Origin: Archangium minus
GTDB lineage: Bacteria; Myxococcota; Myxococcia; Myxococcales; Myxococcaceae
Length of the DNA stretch: 64,000 nt
Assembly (NCBI RefSeq): GCF_044360475.1
Contig: NZ_CP043494.1
Coordinates: 1,302,001-1,366,000, forward strand
Direction: 5' to 3'
Numbering within the stretch: position 1 is the stretch's first letter; every line of letters starts with the position of its first letter. The translations under genes and the position numbers were made by a program. Shown piece after piece: positions 18,501-25,922 of this stretch. The notes below the pieces were generated by a model. The model did not search any database, had not been told where the DNA came from, and saw only the letters and a program-made list of their open reading frames with translations.

Positions 18501-19842
18501 GACGACGTCGCTGGATGACGGTCCGCACACGGTGAAGGCGACGGCGACGGATGCGGCAGGCAACACCAGCCCCGAGTCCTCCGTGCGCAACTTCTTCGTG
18601 GACACGGCCGTTCCGGCGGCGCCCACTGTTTCGACTCCGGCCAATGGGACCGTGGTGGGCACGAAGACTCCGGCCATGACGGGCACGGCGGAGCCCCACA
18701 GCACCGTCACGGTCATCATCGATGGCGTGGCGGTGGGCACGGTGAAGGCGGACGCGGCAGGCAACTGGAGCTACACGCCGACCACGGACCTGTCAGAGGG
18801 TCCGCACACGGTGAAGGCGACGGCGACGGACGCGGCAGGCAACATCAGCCCCGAGTCCGCCCAGAACTCCTTCACAGTAGACACGGGGTCTCCCTTGGCT
18901 CCTTCCGTGACGGCTCCGGGCGAGGGCGCTCACGTGAAGACGCCTACGCCGGTCATCACGGGTACGGCGGAGCCGGGTAGCACCGTCACGGTCATCATCG
19001 ACGATGTGGCGGTGGGCACGGTGACGGCGGACGCCGCGGGCAACTGGAGCTACACGCCGGCCACGGATCTGTCGGACGGCCCGCATTCGGTGAAGGCGAC
19101 GGCGAAGGACGCTGCGGGCAACATCAGCCCCGAGTCCAACGTGCGTCACTTCATCGTGGACACGGTTGTCCCGGCGGTGCCTGCCGTGACGGCTCCGAGC
19201 GAGGGCGCTCACGTGACGACGCCTGCGCCGGTCATCAGCGGCACGGCGGAGCCGGGCAGCACCGTCACGGTCATCATCGACGGAGTGGAGGTGGGTACTG
19301 CTCAGACGGATGCGTCCGGTAACTGGAGCTACACGCCGGCCACTCCGCTGACGGAGGGCCCGCACACGGTGACCGTCCGCGCCACGGATGCGGCGGGCAA
19401 CACCAGTGAGGGGAGCGCGGGCCACTCCTTCACCATCGTCCAGGACAGCGCCGCGCCGGACACCACCATCACCTCCGGTCCGGTGGGTACCACCTCGGAG
19501 AACAGCGCGACGTTCACGTTCGACTCGAACGAGCCGGGCGTGACGTACGAGTGCAGCCTGGATGGTGCCGACTTCGCGCCGTGCTTGTCTCCGGTCACCT
19601 TCACGGGCTTGTCCGAGGGCGAGCACACTGTCCGGGTGCGCGCGCGTGACGCCGCGGGCAACGTGGACGCCACTCCGGCCACCCGGACCTGGACCGTGTC
19701 CGCTGATTCGGGGAACACGGGCGGGGACATCGCCTTCCTGGGCGATGGCGTCGGCTGCTCGGCCACGGGTGGTGATGCATCGCTGGTGCTGGTGGGCCTG
19801 GGCACGTTCCTGACGCTGGCCCGCCGTCGCCGTCGTCAGTAA
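15580..19842 (+). CDS. AgmC-like Ig-repeat surface protein with MYXO-CTERM sorting tail
   Basis: A 1420-residue secreted protein. A signal peptide (ALCVLALGSTAALA) is followed by an N-terminal region about 450 residues long that includes glycine-rich stretches (GGGGGGNYGAGGVGG). Nine bacterial Ig-like repeats of about 93 residues come next, with core motifs ITGTAEP, STVTVIIDG, GNWSYTPTT and ATDAAGNTSPES. A last variant Ig domain carries a disulfide-capable Cys pair. The tail has GVGCSATGGD, a hydrophobic helix and RRRRRQ, the layout of MYXO-CTERM signals processed by myxosortase for surface attachment. Its N-terminus resembles proteins named AgmC, linked to adventurous gliding; that link is by recollection. 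A second in-frame ATG at 15586 is possible. It follows the OmpA gene by 12 bases and ends at a terminator. Confidence 0.82.
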   Translation: MHMKNGLFKKWLAAALCVLALGSTAALAEPDSFGLGTGRNGALSVTTAGTVINSYAQVTGPLAPGDTTVPVGTCLGAPSCFAAGDLVMVLQTTGLVPVPPSGGTGAIDISNDPVGRWEFARLTSVTGSTLTLTAPLIHSYAANVTQVIRVPEYTTVNLTTTGRLIASPWNGSAGGIIAFLATGAVSNAGQINANSAGFRGGMYVDDDSSTTACSGLDEDAPKGAQKGEGIADVRYGPAHTGRGNVANGAGGGICYKSGGGGGGNYGAGGVGGRSEGSFDGARLVGGLGGTALVYSMLNHLTPGGGGGAGHGADGSGAPGGRGGGIIFIRANQLTGTGTIQASGGSGGSSAEDGGSGGGAGGSIYLRFAGTAACGSVSANGGVGGTVNTGRVGPGGGGGGGRVLFQAALGGTCNLILVGAAPGNQQDPTAPDGTTYGATVGANGNSVTLTGGFVVPSVPSVTTPADGLITSNRQPDIRGKAQPNTTVVIYIDGVEVGRTMSNASGDYIFGLPFALSEGNHTVQAATELNEVQSPRSAANTFTVDVTAPAAPVVSAPADGALLNTSKPAITGTAEPHSTVTVIIDGVAVGTVKADAAGNWSYTPTTALTEGPHTVKATAKDAAGNISPESAQNSFRVDTAAPAAPTVTTPSEGEYLKTPTPAITGKAEPDSTVTVIIDGVAVGTVKADAAGNWSYTPTTPLGEGPHTVKATATDAAGNTSPESSVRNFFVDTVVPVAPVVVSPGSGSVVNDSTPTITGTAEANSTVTVIIDGVPVAVVPVDASGAWTYTPTTPLLDGSHEVKATATDAAGNTSPESAQNSFIVDTAVPAVPAVTAPSEGAHVKTPTPVITGTAEPGSTVTVIIDGVAAGTVTADAAGNWSYTPTTDLTEGPHTVTATAKDAAGNTSPESPVRNFTVDTVIPAAPAVTAPGEGAHVKTPTPVITGTAEPHSTVTVIIDGTVVGTVTADGSGNWSYTPTTSLDDGPHTVKATATDAAGNTSPESSVRNFFVDTAVPAAPTVSTPANGTVVGTKTPAMTGTAEPHSTVTVIIDGVAVGTVKADAAGNWSYTPTTDLSEGPHTVKATATDAAGNISPESAQNSFTVDTGSPLAPSVTAPGEGAHVKTPTPVITGTAEPGSTVTVIIDDVAVGTVTADAAGNWSYTPATDLSDGPHSVKATAKDAAGNISPESNVRHFIVDTVVPAVPAVTAPSEGAHVTTPAPVISGTAEPGSTVTVIIDGVEVGTAQTDASGNWSYTPATPLTEGPHTVTVRATDAAGNTSEGSAGHSFTIVQDSAAPDTTITSGPVGTTSENSATFTFDSNEPGVTYECSLDGADFAPCLSPVTFTGLSEGEHTVRVRARDAAGNVDATPATRTWTVSADSGNTGGDIAFLGDGVGCSATGGDASLVLVGLGTFLTLARRRRRQ
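16945..19440 (+). repeat. Nine tandem Ig-like coding repeats of about 280 bases
   Basis: Consecutive units share long near-identical segments, such as the run encoding STVTVIIDGVAVGTV and that encoding GNWSYTPTT, repeated about every 280 bases. The first unit is the most diverged and units two, three and seven the most alike, suggesting growth by unequal crossing-over within the array. Confidence 0.88.
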
Positions 19843-19865
19843 CCCGCTCCCTGGCTGAATCTTGG

Positions 19866-19908
19866 GCCGGGCTCCCTTCCCTCACGGGAGGTGGGGCCCG
19901 GCTTTTTT
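19866..19908 (+). terminator. Rho-independent terminator after the Ig-repeat gene
   Basis: The stem GCCGGGC (19866-19872) pairs with GCCCGGC (19896-19902), with further G:C pairs inside, and is followed directly by six T residues. It lies 24 bases after the stop of the Ig-repeat gene. Confidence 0.85.
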
Positions 19909-19959
19909 CGTGTCCCCGTGCAGCAATGGGGCATACCGTTTCGGTGTGGGACCACTGAG

Positions 19960-20544
19960 ATGACAGACACGGACAGGATCCTGCTGATCCTGGATTTGGA
20001 TGAGACGTTGATCCACGCCAGCACCGAGCGGCTGGAGCGGGCAGAGGACTTTCGTCTGTTCGACTATTACGTCTATGTCCGGCCGTACGTGGAGCGCTTC
20101 CTGACGGAGTGCGCGGTCCACTTCCGCCTCGCGGTCTGGTCTTCTGCTTCCGACGACTACGTGGGCGAGGTCGTGAAGAGGATCTTCCCCCGGGAGCTCA
20201 CCCCTGAGTTCGTCTGGGGACGGAGCCGGTGCACCTTCGCGCTCGACCGCGCGTGGGTGCAGGAGGCCGGGTATCTCGATCCGGGCAGCCACTACAACTA
20301 CGTCAAGAAGCTGCACAAGCTGAAGCGGAAGGGATACAGGCTGGAGCGTATCCTCATCGTGGATGACACCCCGGCCAAGTGCATCCACAACTATGGCAAT
20401 GCCATCTACGTGAAGGAGTACAACGGGGAGGAGGATGACAAGGAATTGCCAGCCCTCTCCCGGTACCTGGCAACCCTCAAGGACGCCATCAACGTGAGGA
20501 CGCTCGAGAAGCGCCTCTGGCGGTCCGTGTACGGGAGAACGTGA
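19960..20544 (+). CDS. HAD-family phosphatase of the NLI-interacting factor (FCP1/SCP) type
   Basis: A 194-residue cytosolic protein. The nucleophile motif is LDLDETLIHA near residue 10, the DxDxT signature of FCP1/SCP-like phosphatases. Motif II is LAVWSSAS and the terminal acid pair is ILIVDDTPAK. In eukaryotes this family dephosphorylates proteins such as the RNA polymerase II tail; the bacterial substrate is not known. The gene stands alone after a terminator and converges with the glutathione S-transferase gene 10 bases beyond its stop. The ATG at 19960 is preferred because earlier codons run into the terminator. Confidence 0.88.
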   Translation: MTDTDRILLILDLDETLIHASTERLERAEDFRLFDYYVYVRPYVERFLTECAVHFRLAVWSSASDDYVGEVVKRIFPRELTPEFVWGRSRCTFALDRAWVQEAGYLDPGSHYNYVKKLHKLKRKGYRLERILIVDDTPAKCIHNYGNAIYVKEYNGEEDDKELPALSRYLATLKDAINVRTLEKRLWRSVYGRT

Positions 20545-20554
20545 GGCTTCCGGG

Positions 20555-21301
20555 TCAGCGGGCCACCGGCGCGGGGCGATGCTCGGTGTAGAGCTGGTCC
20601 CTCCAGCGGAGCAGGTCCGCGAACCGCTCCGCGAGGGCTGGGTGGGCCCAGGCCTTCCTCTGGCCCGGCCCCAGCGGGATGAAGCTCCCTCCCACGGGCT
20701 GGATGAACTGGAGTGTCACCGCCATGGTGACGTCCGCATACGAGAATGTGCCGGTGAGGAACCGCCTCCCTTGGAGCGCCGCACGCAGTTGCTCCAGGCT
20801 GGGTACGACCGTGGCGAGCAGGAGCGCCTCAGGGTCGGATGCCGCCTCATGCTTGCTCGCGAGGAAGCTCCCCGCCATTCGTGCCATGGGCTTCAACGGG
20901 CCCCGCGCCCACGCGGGGACGAACGAGGGGAGGCTCTCCACCTGGGCCTCGGGGAACTGCATGAGCCGTTGCACCATGTACGCGCGCCCTACGCGCAGGA
21001 TCGCGTCACTTCGCTGCTCCCATTGCTCGATCTCCGGGAGCGACGTCGCGGGGAAGAGCGGGGTGCCCTGGCCCTCACGCTCGGCCCGCTGCGCGATCGC
21101 GTAGGAGCCCATCGTGGCACCCGAGTCCTCCAGCAGGAGCGGTACGGTGCCGCGTCCCCCGGGGGGCGCATGGCGTCGCAGGCGCAGCTCGCCGAGGAGC
21201 GGGATGTGCTCGCGGTACTGGTACGCCAGACGATGGTGGTCCATCGCCCACCGTGCCTTCTCGGTCCAACCGGAGTAGCCCAGGCCTACGAGGGTTCGCA
21301 T
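20555..21301 (-). CDS. Glutathione S-transferase-like protein
   Basis: A 248-residue protein with an N-terminal thioredoxin-like GST domain (LVGLGYSGWTEKARWAMDHH, with GTVPLLLEDSGATMGSYAIA supplying the cis-Pro and SNAIL-like segment). An all-helical C-terminal domain follows (FLTGTFSYADVTMAVTLQFI). The Ser in YSGWTEK sits where GSTs activate glutathione. The ATG at 21301 begins exactly at the first strand and is preferred to one 16 codons upstream. The substrate is unknown. It shares orientation with the SGNH gene, whose stop lies 55 bases upstream. Confidence 0.85.
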   Translation of the reverse strand: MRTLVGLGYSGWTEKARWAMDHHRLAYQYREHIPLLGELRLRRHAPPGGRGTVPLLLEDSGATMGSYAIAQRAEREGQGTPLFPATSLPEIEQWEQRSDAILRVGRAYMVQRLMQFPEAQVESLPSFVPAWARGPLKPMARMAGSFLASKHEAASDPEALLLATVVPSLEQLRAALQGRRFLTGTFSYADVTMAVTLQFIQPVGGSFIPLGPGQRKAWAHPALAERFADLLRWRDQLYTEHRPAPVAR

Positions 21302-21356
21302 GACCGGTGACTCTCCTCGCACTCCGCTCCCATGGCAACTGCGCGGCACACCCGCA

Positions 21357-22004
21357 TCAGGGCGCCGCTTCGACTCCGGCGGGGCGGAGCTTCACCAGCT
21401 CCCTCCAGAAGCAGCGCCGCACCTCGGAGGCGCCACGCAGGCTGGGCTCGATCGTGGAGGTGAACCAGGAGGCGTCGCCCTCGAGGAAGTGCCTGTGCAG
21501 ATCGACGAGGACGCCGTGCTCCGAGGCGAGCTCGGAGATGAGGTTGTTCATCCTCTGGTGGTTGCCGCGAGCCCGCTCCACCGGCACGCCGGTGAAGTTG
21601 TGGCGGTCATCACCCACCGTGGGGTCGTACACGTTCGCGATGAGCACCGGGCGGATGGGCAACGCCGTGAGGAAGGCGGAGAGCTTGCGCCGGAACTCCT
21701 CGAAGCCAGGGCCCGCGTCCAGGAGTAGGCCCTGGAGCAGGTCGTTGCCGCCTACCGAGACGAGCGCCACCGCAGGCCCGTGGCTCTTCACCCCGCGCAG
21801 CTGGCGCGGAAGGGAGTTCACCGTCCCCCCATCCTGTGCGAGCTGTTCGAGTCGCCCACCCCCGAGTGTGCTCAGGTCCTGTCCGCGGAACTCGGGGAAG
21901 AGGTCATCCCGGTTGCGCACCAGCAGCTCGCCGGGCGAGACGCCGTAACGGTTGTAGTGGCCACAGTCGAGGACCGAATCGCCAAAGGTGAATACCGTGA
22001 GCAT
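21357..22004 (-). CDS. SGNH/GDSL-family hydrolase
   Basis: A 215-residue cytosolic hydrolase. Block I is FGDSVLDCG with nucleophile Ser10. Block III is SVGGNDLLQG, giving the oxyanion Asn. Block V is VDLHRHFLEGD, where Asp and His complete the triad in a non-canonical DxHxHF spacing. No signal peptide is present, so it probably acts inside the cell on an acyl or acetyl ester; the substrate is unknown. Transcription would run from about 22050 toward the glutathione S-transferase gene. The 235 bases upstream to 22239 hold no gene. Confidence 0.85.
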   Translation of the reverse strand: MLTVFTFGDSVLDCGHYNRYGVSPGELLVRNRDDLFPEFRGQDLSTLGGGRLEQLAQDGGTVNSLPRQLRGVKSHGPAVALVSVGGNDLLQGLLLDAGPGFEEFRRKLSAFLTALPIRPVLIANVYDPTVGDDRHNFTGVPVERARGNHQRMNNLISELASEHGVLVDLHRHFLEGDASWFTSTIEPSLRGASEVRRCFWRELVKLRPAGVEAAP

Positions 22005-22239
22005 GCTCCGCCTCCGTGAGAGCGCTGTCATCTTCCAACCCTGGGGTGGGGGCGAGTACCGGGCAACGGGCCTGCGGTACACGGACCTGAGCACTCGCTC
22101 GCCCGCCTGGAGCCCAGGACGTGAGCTGATGTCCGCTCGCTCGCGAATCACATGGGGGCAGACGTCTTGCGCGATGGACTGGGAGGGGCGGGACTTACGG
22201 CGGCCGTGCGCTTCCAACCGTGGCGCGAGGGATGAATCC

Positions 22240-23043
22240 TCAGTGAAGGGGCTGGCCGAGGGAGTCCAGGACGGGGCGGCGAGTGGGGAGGGTGTGGTGC
22301 TCGTGGTCGTAGAAGCACTCGGGGCCGAGCAGGGAGATGAGCTCGCGCTCGCGTGCAATGCCCGCCTCGGTGCCAGCCTCCGTGGGCAGCTCGTAGGGCT
22401 GGACGAGGACGAGCTCCTCTCCAAGCGTTTTGCGGCAATTGGGGGGCAGTGAGTCGAGTCGCTCGCCGAACATGCGGACGAAGGGGGGGCCGTAGAAGTT
22501 GCGCCAGACGAGACCCGCCAGTCCTTTGCTGTAATCGGGCACGGTGGGGACCTCTTCCGAGTAGGTGAACTCCTTTCCTCCTTCCATGGGAGTGCTCTTG
22601 TGGACGAGCAGCCACTGCTTGGTATGAAGATCCGTTTTCAGCCCGGCAAGCGCCAGCGGAACCTGAAACAGGCGCATCACCTCGAGCACTTGCTTTGTAT
22701 GGGACGCACGCCATGCGGCTTTCGATGCATGGCTCGCGGAAGCCAGCCAAGAAATAGCACCCGTGTAGGGAGGAGCACCGGTCATGATGGGATAAATCGA
22801 GATGAAGTCCCGATCCGTGCGGGCCGCCACGAACAGTGTTCCATGCTCTTCATAGTGGGCCACTAGCGCACCCAAATCCATGCGGCTCGGCTCAATGGCC
22901 TTATCCAAGGCCGAGGACCCATAGCGCCTGGGCTCGAACCATCGAAACTCACGAAGAGCGAGAGCTAGAAATCTCTCCACCACCGCGCAGGATGGTCTTT
23001 CGGGTGGAAGATCAAAATTCGTATCGATGTATTTCACGGGCAT
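22240..23043 (-). CDS. Immunity protein of toxin pair 1 (Imm52-like, SitI-type)
   Basis: A 267-residue soluble protein starting 13 bases after the stop of toxin 1. It aligns over its whole length with the proteins at 25108 and 29030. The C-terminal half is almost identical (VWRNFYGPPFVRMFGERLDS, LVLVQPYELPTE, LGPECFYDH and the ending LGQPLH), while the N-terminal half differs at many positions. The conserved features GALVAHYEE and VAARTDRDFISI fit my recollection of the Imm52 family, which accompanies Tox-REase-5 toxins. The inferred role is to bind and block the partner nuclease in the cytoplasm. The divergent N-terminal half is the likely specificity region. Confidence 0.78.
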   Translation of the reverse strand: MPVKYIDTNFDLPPERPSCAVVERFLALALREFRWFEPRRYGSSALDKAIEPSRMDLGALVAHYEEHGTLFVAARTDRDFISIYPIMTGAPPYTGAISWLASASHASKAAWRASHTKQVLEVMRLFQVPLALAGLKTDLHTKQWLLVHKSTPMEGGKEFTYSEEVPTVPDYSKGLAGLVWRNFYGPPFVRMFGERLDSLPPNCRKTLGEELVLVQPYELPTEAGTEAGIARERELISLLGPECFYDHEHHTLPTRRPVLDSLGQPLH

Positions 23044-23056
23044 GTTGTGAATGGGA

Positions 23057-25075
23057 TCACGGATGACGTCGAATGGTTGCCTTGCGCTGACGTGATAGAC
23101 GGGTCAATTCTCTTTGGAGGGGCTCGGAAAGGTGCGTAGCCCCATCGGGATGTCTGGCGGAGCGGACCCACAGTTCGAGGTGGCCACCGTATTGGTTCAC
23201 GTAATCAATCATCGCCTTGAGATTGCCGGAGTGGGAGAGTTCCTTGCGAGCCTTGGACTCGACGAAGGAGTAGGGCTGTCCCCAGACCAGTTCCGTGGGG
23301 TTTTCCTTCACCGAGTCGGGGATGAAGCCTTGGGCGCGGCTGCCCGGTGGCGGCATCATCATGGCGGTGTTGCGCTCGTACTGGTGAGCTTGGAGGATGG
23401 CGTCCTCGAAGGCGTTGCCCGCTGGGCGGTTCTTCAGAAGGGTTTCGTAGAGGCGCTCCCAGTGCGCGTCCGGCTGGAAGGAGAAGCGGCGGTACTTCTC
23501 CGGGTGGCGGAACTGGTAGTCCACCCAGCGTTGCGCCTTGTGGGCTGGGGTGCCGGGCAGCAGCCGGCTGCCGTCCGGCAACGTGCGCACGCCCAAGAGT
23601 GGCACCTTCTGGCCTGCTCGCAGGGCCCCGGCCGCCTCGCGCAACGGTGCTTCCAGGCCGCGAGCCACCCGCTGGAGAAAGCGCGATTCCTCCAGGGTGA
23701 AGGTGTGGCCCCGCGAGGCCTGTGCCAGCAGGCGCTCAATCTCCTTGGCGTCCGCTGGTGACAGGTGCGAGGCCACACGCGAGAGCACCTCCACCTCGCC
23801 CAGGCCCCGGCCGGTGAGCAGCGCCAGCCGCTCGGCGTCCCCACCGGCCTTCATCAGCACGGCCCCAGTGACGAAGGGCAGCAGCACGCCCAGTGCACAC
23901 ACCACGCGCTGGGGGCGCGTGAGGGTATGGCCGGTGAAGCCGAATCCGGTGACGGCCGCCCGCGCGTCCGTTAGCTCGCCCACGCCCGGTGTCAGGCCCA
24001 CCAGCAACTCCAGCACCAATTCCTCGGCGCGGTGGGCCTCCGGGTCGAAGGCCTCGTTGTAATCCAGGTGCACCGGAGCCAGACGGCCTAGCTGCACCGC
24101 GCTGGCCAGGGCCGAGCGGCTCGCGAGCAGGTAGAGGGCCACCTCGTCGGGGGTGCGCTTGAGGAAGTCCGGGTCCTCGGTATGGGCGTAGGCCCAGGCG
24201 AGGGTGGCGTTGCCCAGGGCGCGCAGGGAGTGCTCGCGCAGGGGCGACTCGCTCAGGAGGTAGCCCGGGGCGAGGCGGCGCGGGGGTGGGGCGTAGGTGT
24301 CCAGCAGCTTTCTTCCCCACGCTTCGTAGTCGGCCAGTTTGCGCTGCACCGCGCGCCAGCGCTCCTCGCGTCGCCGCTCCTCTTGCAGCAGCACCGTGTA
24401 GCGCGCCAGGGGAGAGGGTGCTGTCTCCAGCGCCTCCTCCGGTTGCAGCAGCACCTCGCGCTCCAGTGTCTTCAGCGCCGCCAGTCCCTCGCGGCGTGCC
24501 GTCTCGGAGAGTCCGGTGGATTGCAAGGCCTTGCCCTGGTGACGCAGGAAGGCCTCGTAGGGCGCCTGGGGCCGAGTGGCCGAGAGCACCGGGCCCGTGG
24601 ACTCCACTTCCTCGCGCCACGGGCCTTCACCGCGGCGCAGCGTCAGCACCACCTCGCCGCGCTGGCCGCGCACATACCGGTACACCGCCCACTCCAGCAG
24701 ACTGTGGAAGCTCTCCTCTTTCACCGCTCCCAACTCACTGCCCGTTCCCTCGTGCGTGCGGAGGCCGAGCAGCCGGACACGCTCGCCCTCCATGCGTAAC
24801 CCCAGGGCCAGCCACGCCCCCGCGCGCCTCAGCCCACGCGCCGCTGCCCACGCTTGGGCGCGCACCTCCTTCGTCCCCTCCAGCACCTCGGCGCCGGTGT
24901 GGGCCGAGGCCCTCCTGCCCAGGCTCCCCTCCCCATGCTGGGAGGCCAGCGGGCCCGTGCCCGGTGACTCCAGGGCGAGCGCCAGGCGCGGGCCAGGGCC
25001 GCTGCCCGTGTGGCTTCGGCACGCGGCCACCGTCACCAGCAGTACGAGTGGGAGAAGAACCGGGGGTGTTCTCAT
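23057..25075 (-). CDS. Polymorphic lipoprotein toxin 1 (SitA-like, REase-fold C-terminus)
   Basis: A 672-residue protein with a type II signal peptide: MRTPPVLLPLVLLVTVAAC, lipidated Cys19. The middle is a long helical region with one hydrophobic segment near residues 390-410 (ALGVLLPFVTGAVLM). The C-terminal 150 residues form a nuclease-like domain: RFSFQPDAHWERLYETLL, AFEDAILQAHQYE, then Glu606-Ser-Lys608 in FVESKAR, the ExK motif of restriction-endonuclease folds (probably Tox-REase-5). A lipoprotein leader plus nuclease end plus adjacent immunity gene matches SitA toxins passed between cells by TraAB outer membrane exchange. The ATG at 25075 is chosen because it aligns with toxins 2 and 3. 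It begins 32 bases after immunity gene 2. Confidence 0.78.
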   Translation of the reverse strand: MRTPPVLLPLVLLVTVAACRSHTGSGPGPRLALALESPGTGPLASQHGEGSLGRRASAHTGAEVLEGTKEVRAQAWAAARGLRRAGAWLALGLRMEGERVRLLGLRTHEGTGSELGAVKEESFHSLLEWAVYRYVRGQRGEVVLTLRRGEGPWREEVESTGPVLSATRPQAPYEAFLRHQGKALQSTGLSETARREGLAALKTLEREVLLQPEEALETAPSPLARYTVLLQEERRREERWRAVQRKLADYEAWGRKLLDTYAPPPRRLAPGYLLSESPLREHSLRALGNATLAWAYAHTEDPDFLKRTPDEVALYLLASRSALASAVQLGRLAPVHLDYNEAFDPEAHRAEELVLELLVGLTPGVGELTDARAAVTGFGFTGHTLTRPQRVVCALGVLLPFVTGAVLMKAGGDAERLALLTGRGLGEVEVLSRVASHLSPADAKEIERLLAQASRGHTFTLEESRFLQRVARGLEAPLREAAGALRAGQKVPLLGVRTLPDGSRLLPGTPAHKAQRWVDYQFRHPEKYRRFSFQPDAHWERLYETLLKNRPAGNAFEDAILQAHQYERNTAMMMPPPGSRAQGFIPDSVKENPTELVWGQPYSFVESKARKELSHSGNLKAMIDYVNQYGGHLELWVRSARHPDGATHLSEPLQRELTRLSRQRKATIRRHP

Positions 25076-25107
25076 GGACGCGTCGAGGGGGGCGCGCAGT
25101 CTACTCC

Positions 25108-25908
25108 TCAGTGAAGGGGCTGGCCGAGGGAGTCGAGGACGGGGCGGCGGGTGGGGAGGGTGTGGTGCGCGTGGTCGTAGAAGCACTCGGGGCCGAGCAG
25201 GGAGATGAGCTCGCGCTCACGAGCAATGCCCGTTTCGGTGCCAGCTTCCGTGGGCAGTTCGTAGGGCTGGACGAGGACGAGCTCCTCGCCGAGCGGTTGG
25301 CTGCACCCGGGGGGCAGAGAGTCGAGCCGCTCGCCGAACATGCGGACGAAAGGAGGGCCGTAGAAGTTGCGCCAGACGAGTCCCGGGAGTCCTTCGCTGT
25401 AGTCGCGCACGGTAGACACCTCTTCCGAGTAGGTAAATGGCTTTCCTTGCGCGGGAATGTTCTTGTGCACGAGTCGCCATTGCCTGGCATGAAGCTCCGC
25501 GTCCAGGCCGGCCAGGGCCAGAGGGGAACGGACGAGTCGCATGAGCTCAATCACCTGCACACCATGGGCTGCGCGCCAGGAGGCTTTCGAGGTGAAGCTG
25601 GCGGACGTCGTCCATGTGATTGCGCCCGTGTAGGGAGGAGCGCCTGTAGAGGTGGGATGAATCCAGAAGAAGTCCCGGTCCGTGCGTGCCGCCACACACA
25701 GGTGGCCATTCTCTTCGTAATAGGCAACGAGAGCGCCGAGATCCAGGCGGGCCGGGTCAATGGTCTCTGAGAGCGATACGGAACCATAGCGCCTGGGCTC
25801 GAACCACTTGAATTCGCGGAGAACGAGGTTGAGGAACTCTCTCACGACGACGTCTGAAGGGCGGCCAGGGGGAAGTCCAAGCTGAGTCTGGAAATATTTT
25901 AGAGGCAT
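25108..25908 (-). CDS. Immunity protein of toxin pair 2 (Imm52-like, SitI-type)
   Basis: A 266-residue paralogue of the proteins at 22240 and 29030. The ATG at 25908 begins MPLKYFQTQLGLPPGRPS and aligns with the start of immunity protein 1. Its start lies 14 bases after the toxin 2 stop. It is the most diverged of the three: the segment ITWTTSASFTSKASW and the central LVRSPLALAGLDAELHARQW differ from the other copies, while VWRNFYGPPFVRMFGERLDS and LGQPLH are kept. This divergence tracks the differences in the last 50 residues of toxin 2 and supports pair-specific recognition. Role inferred from position and paralogy. Confidence 0.78.
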   Translation of the reverse strand: MPLKYFQTQLGLPPGRPSDVVVREFLNLVLREFKWFEPRRYGSVSLSETIDPARLDLGALVAYYEENGHLCVAARTDRDFFWIHPTSTGAPPYTGAITWTTSASFTSKASWRAAHGVQVIELMRLVRSPLALAGLDAELHARQWRLVHKNIPAQGKPFTYSEEVSTVRDYSEGLPGLVWRNFYGPPFVRMFGERLDSLPPGCSQPLGEELVLVQPYELPTEAGTETGIARERELISLLGPECFYDHAHHTLPTRRPVLDSLGQPLH

Positions 25909-25922
25909 GTCAAAGGGACGAG

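Noticed and set aside
15226..18699. 1157-codon open frame antisense to the OmpA and Ig-repeat genes
   Set aside because: Arg/His-rich translation repeating with the Ig repeats of the sense strand; no start signal. A shadow of the repeat array.
23114..24799. Long plus-strand open frames opposite the toxin genes
   Set aside because: They recur identically at each toxin copy only because the DNA is duplicated; composition is shadow-like and no start signals are present.
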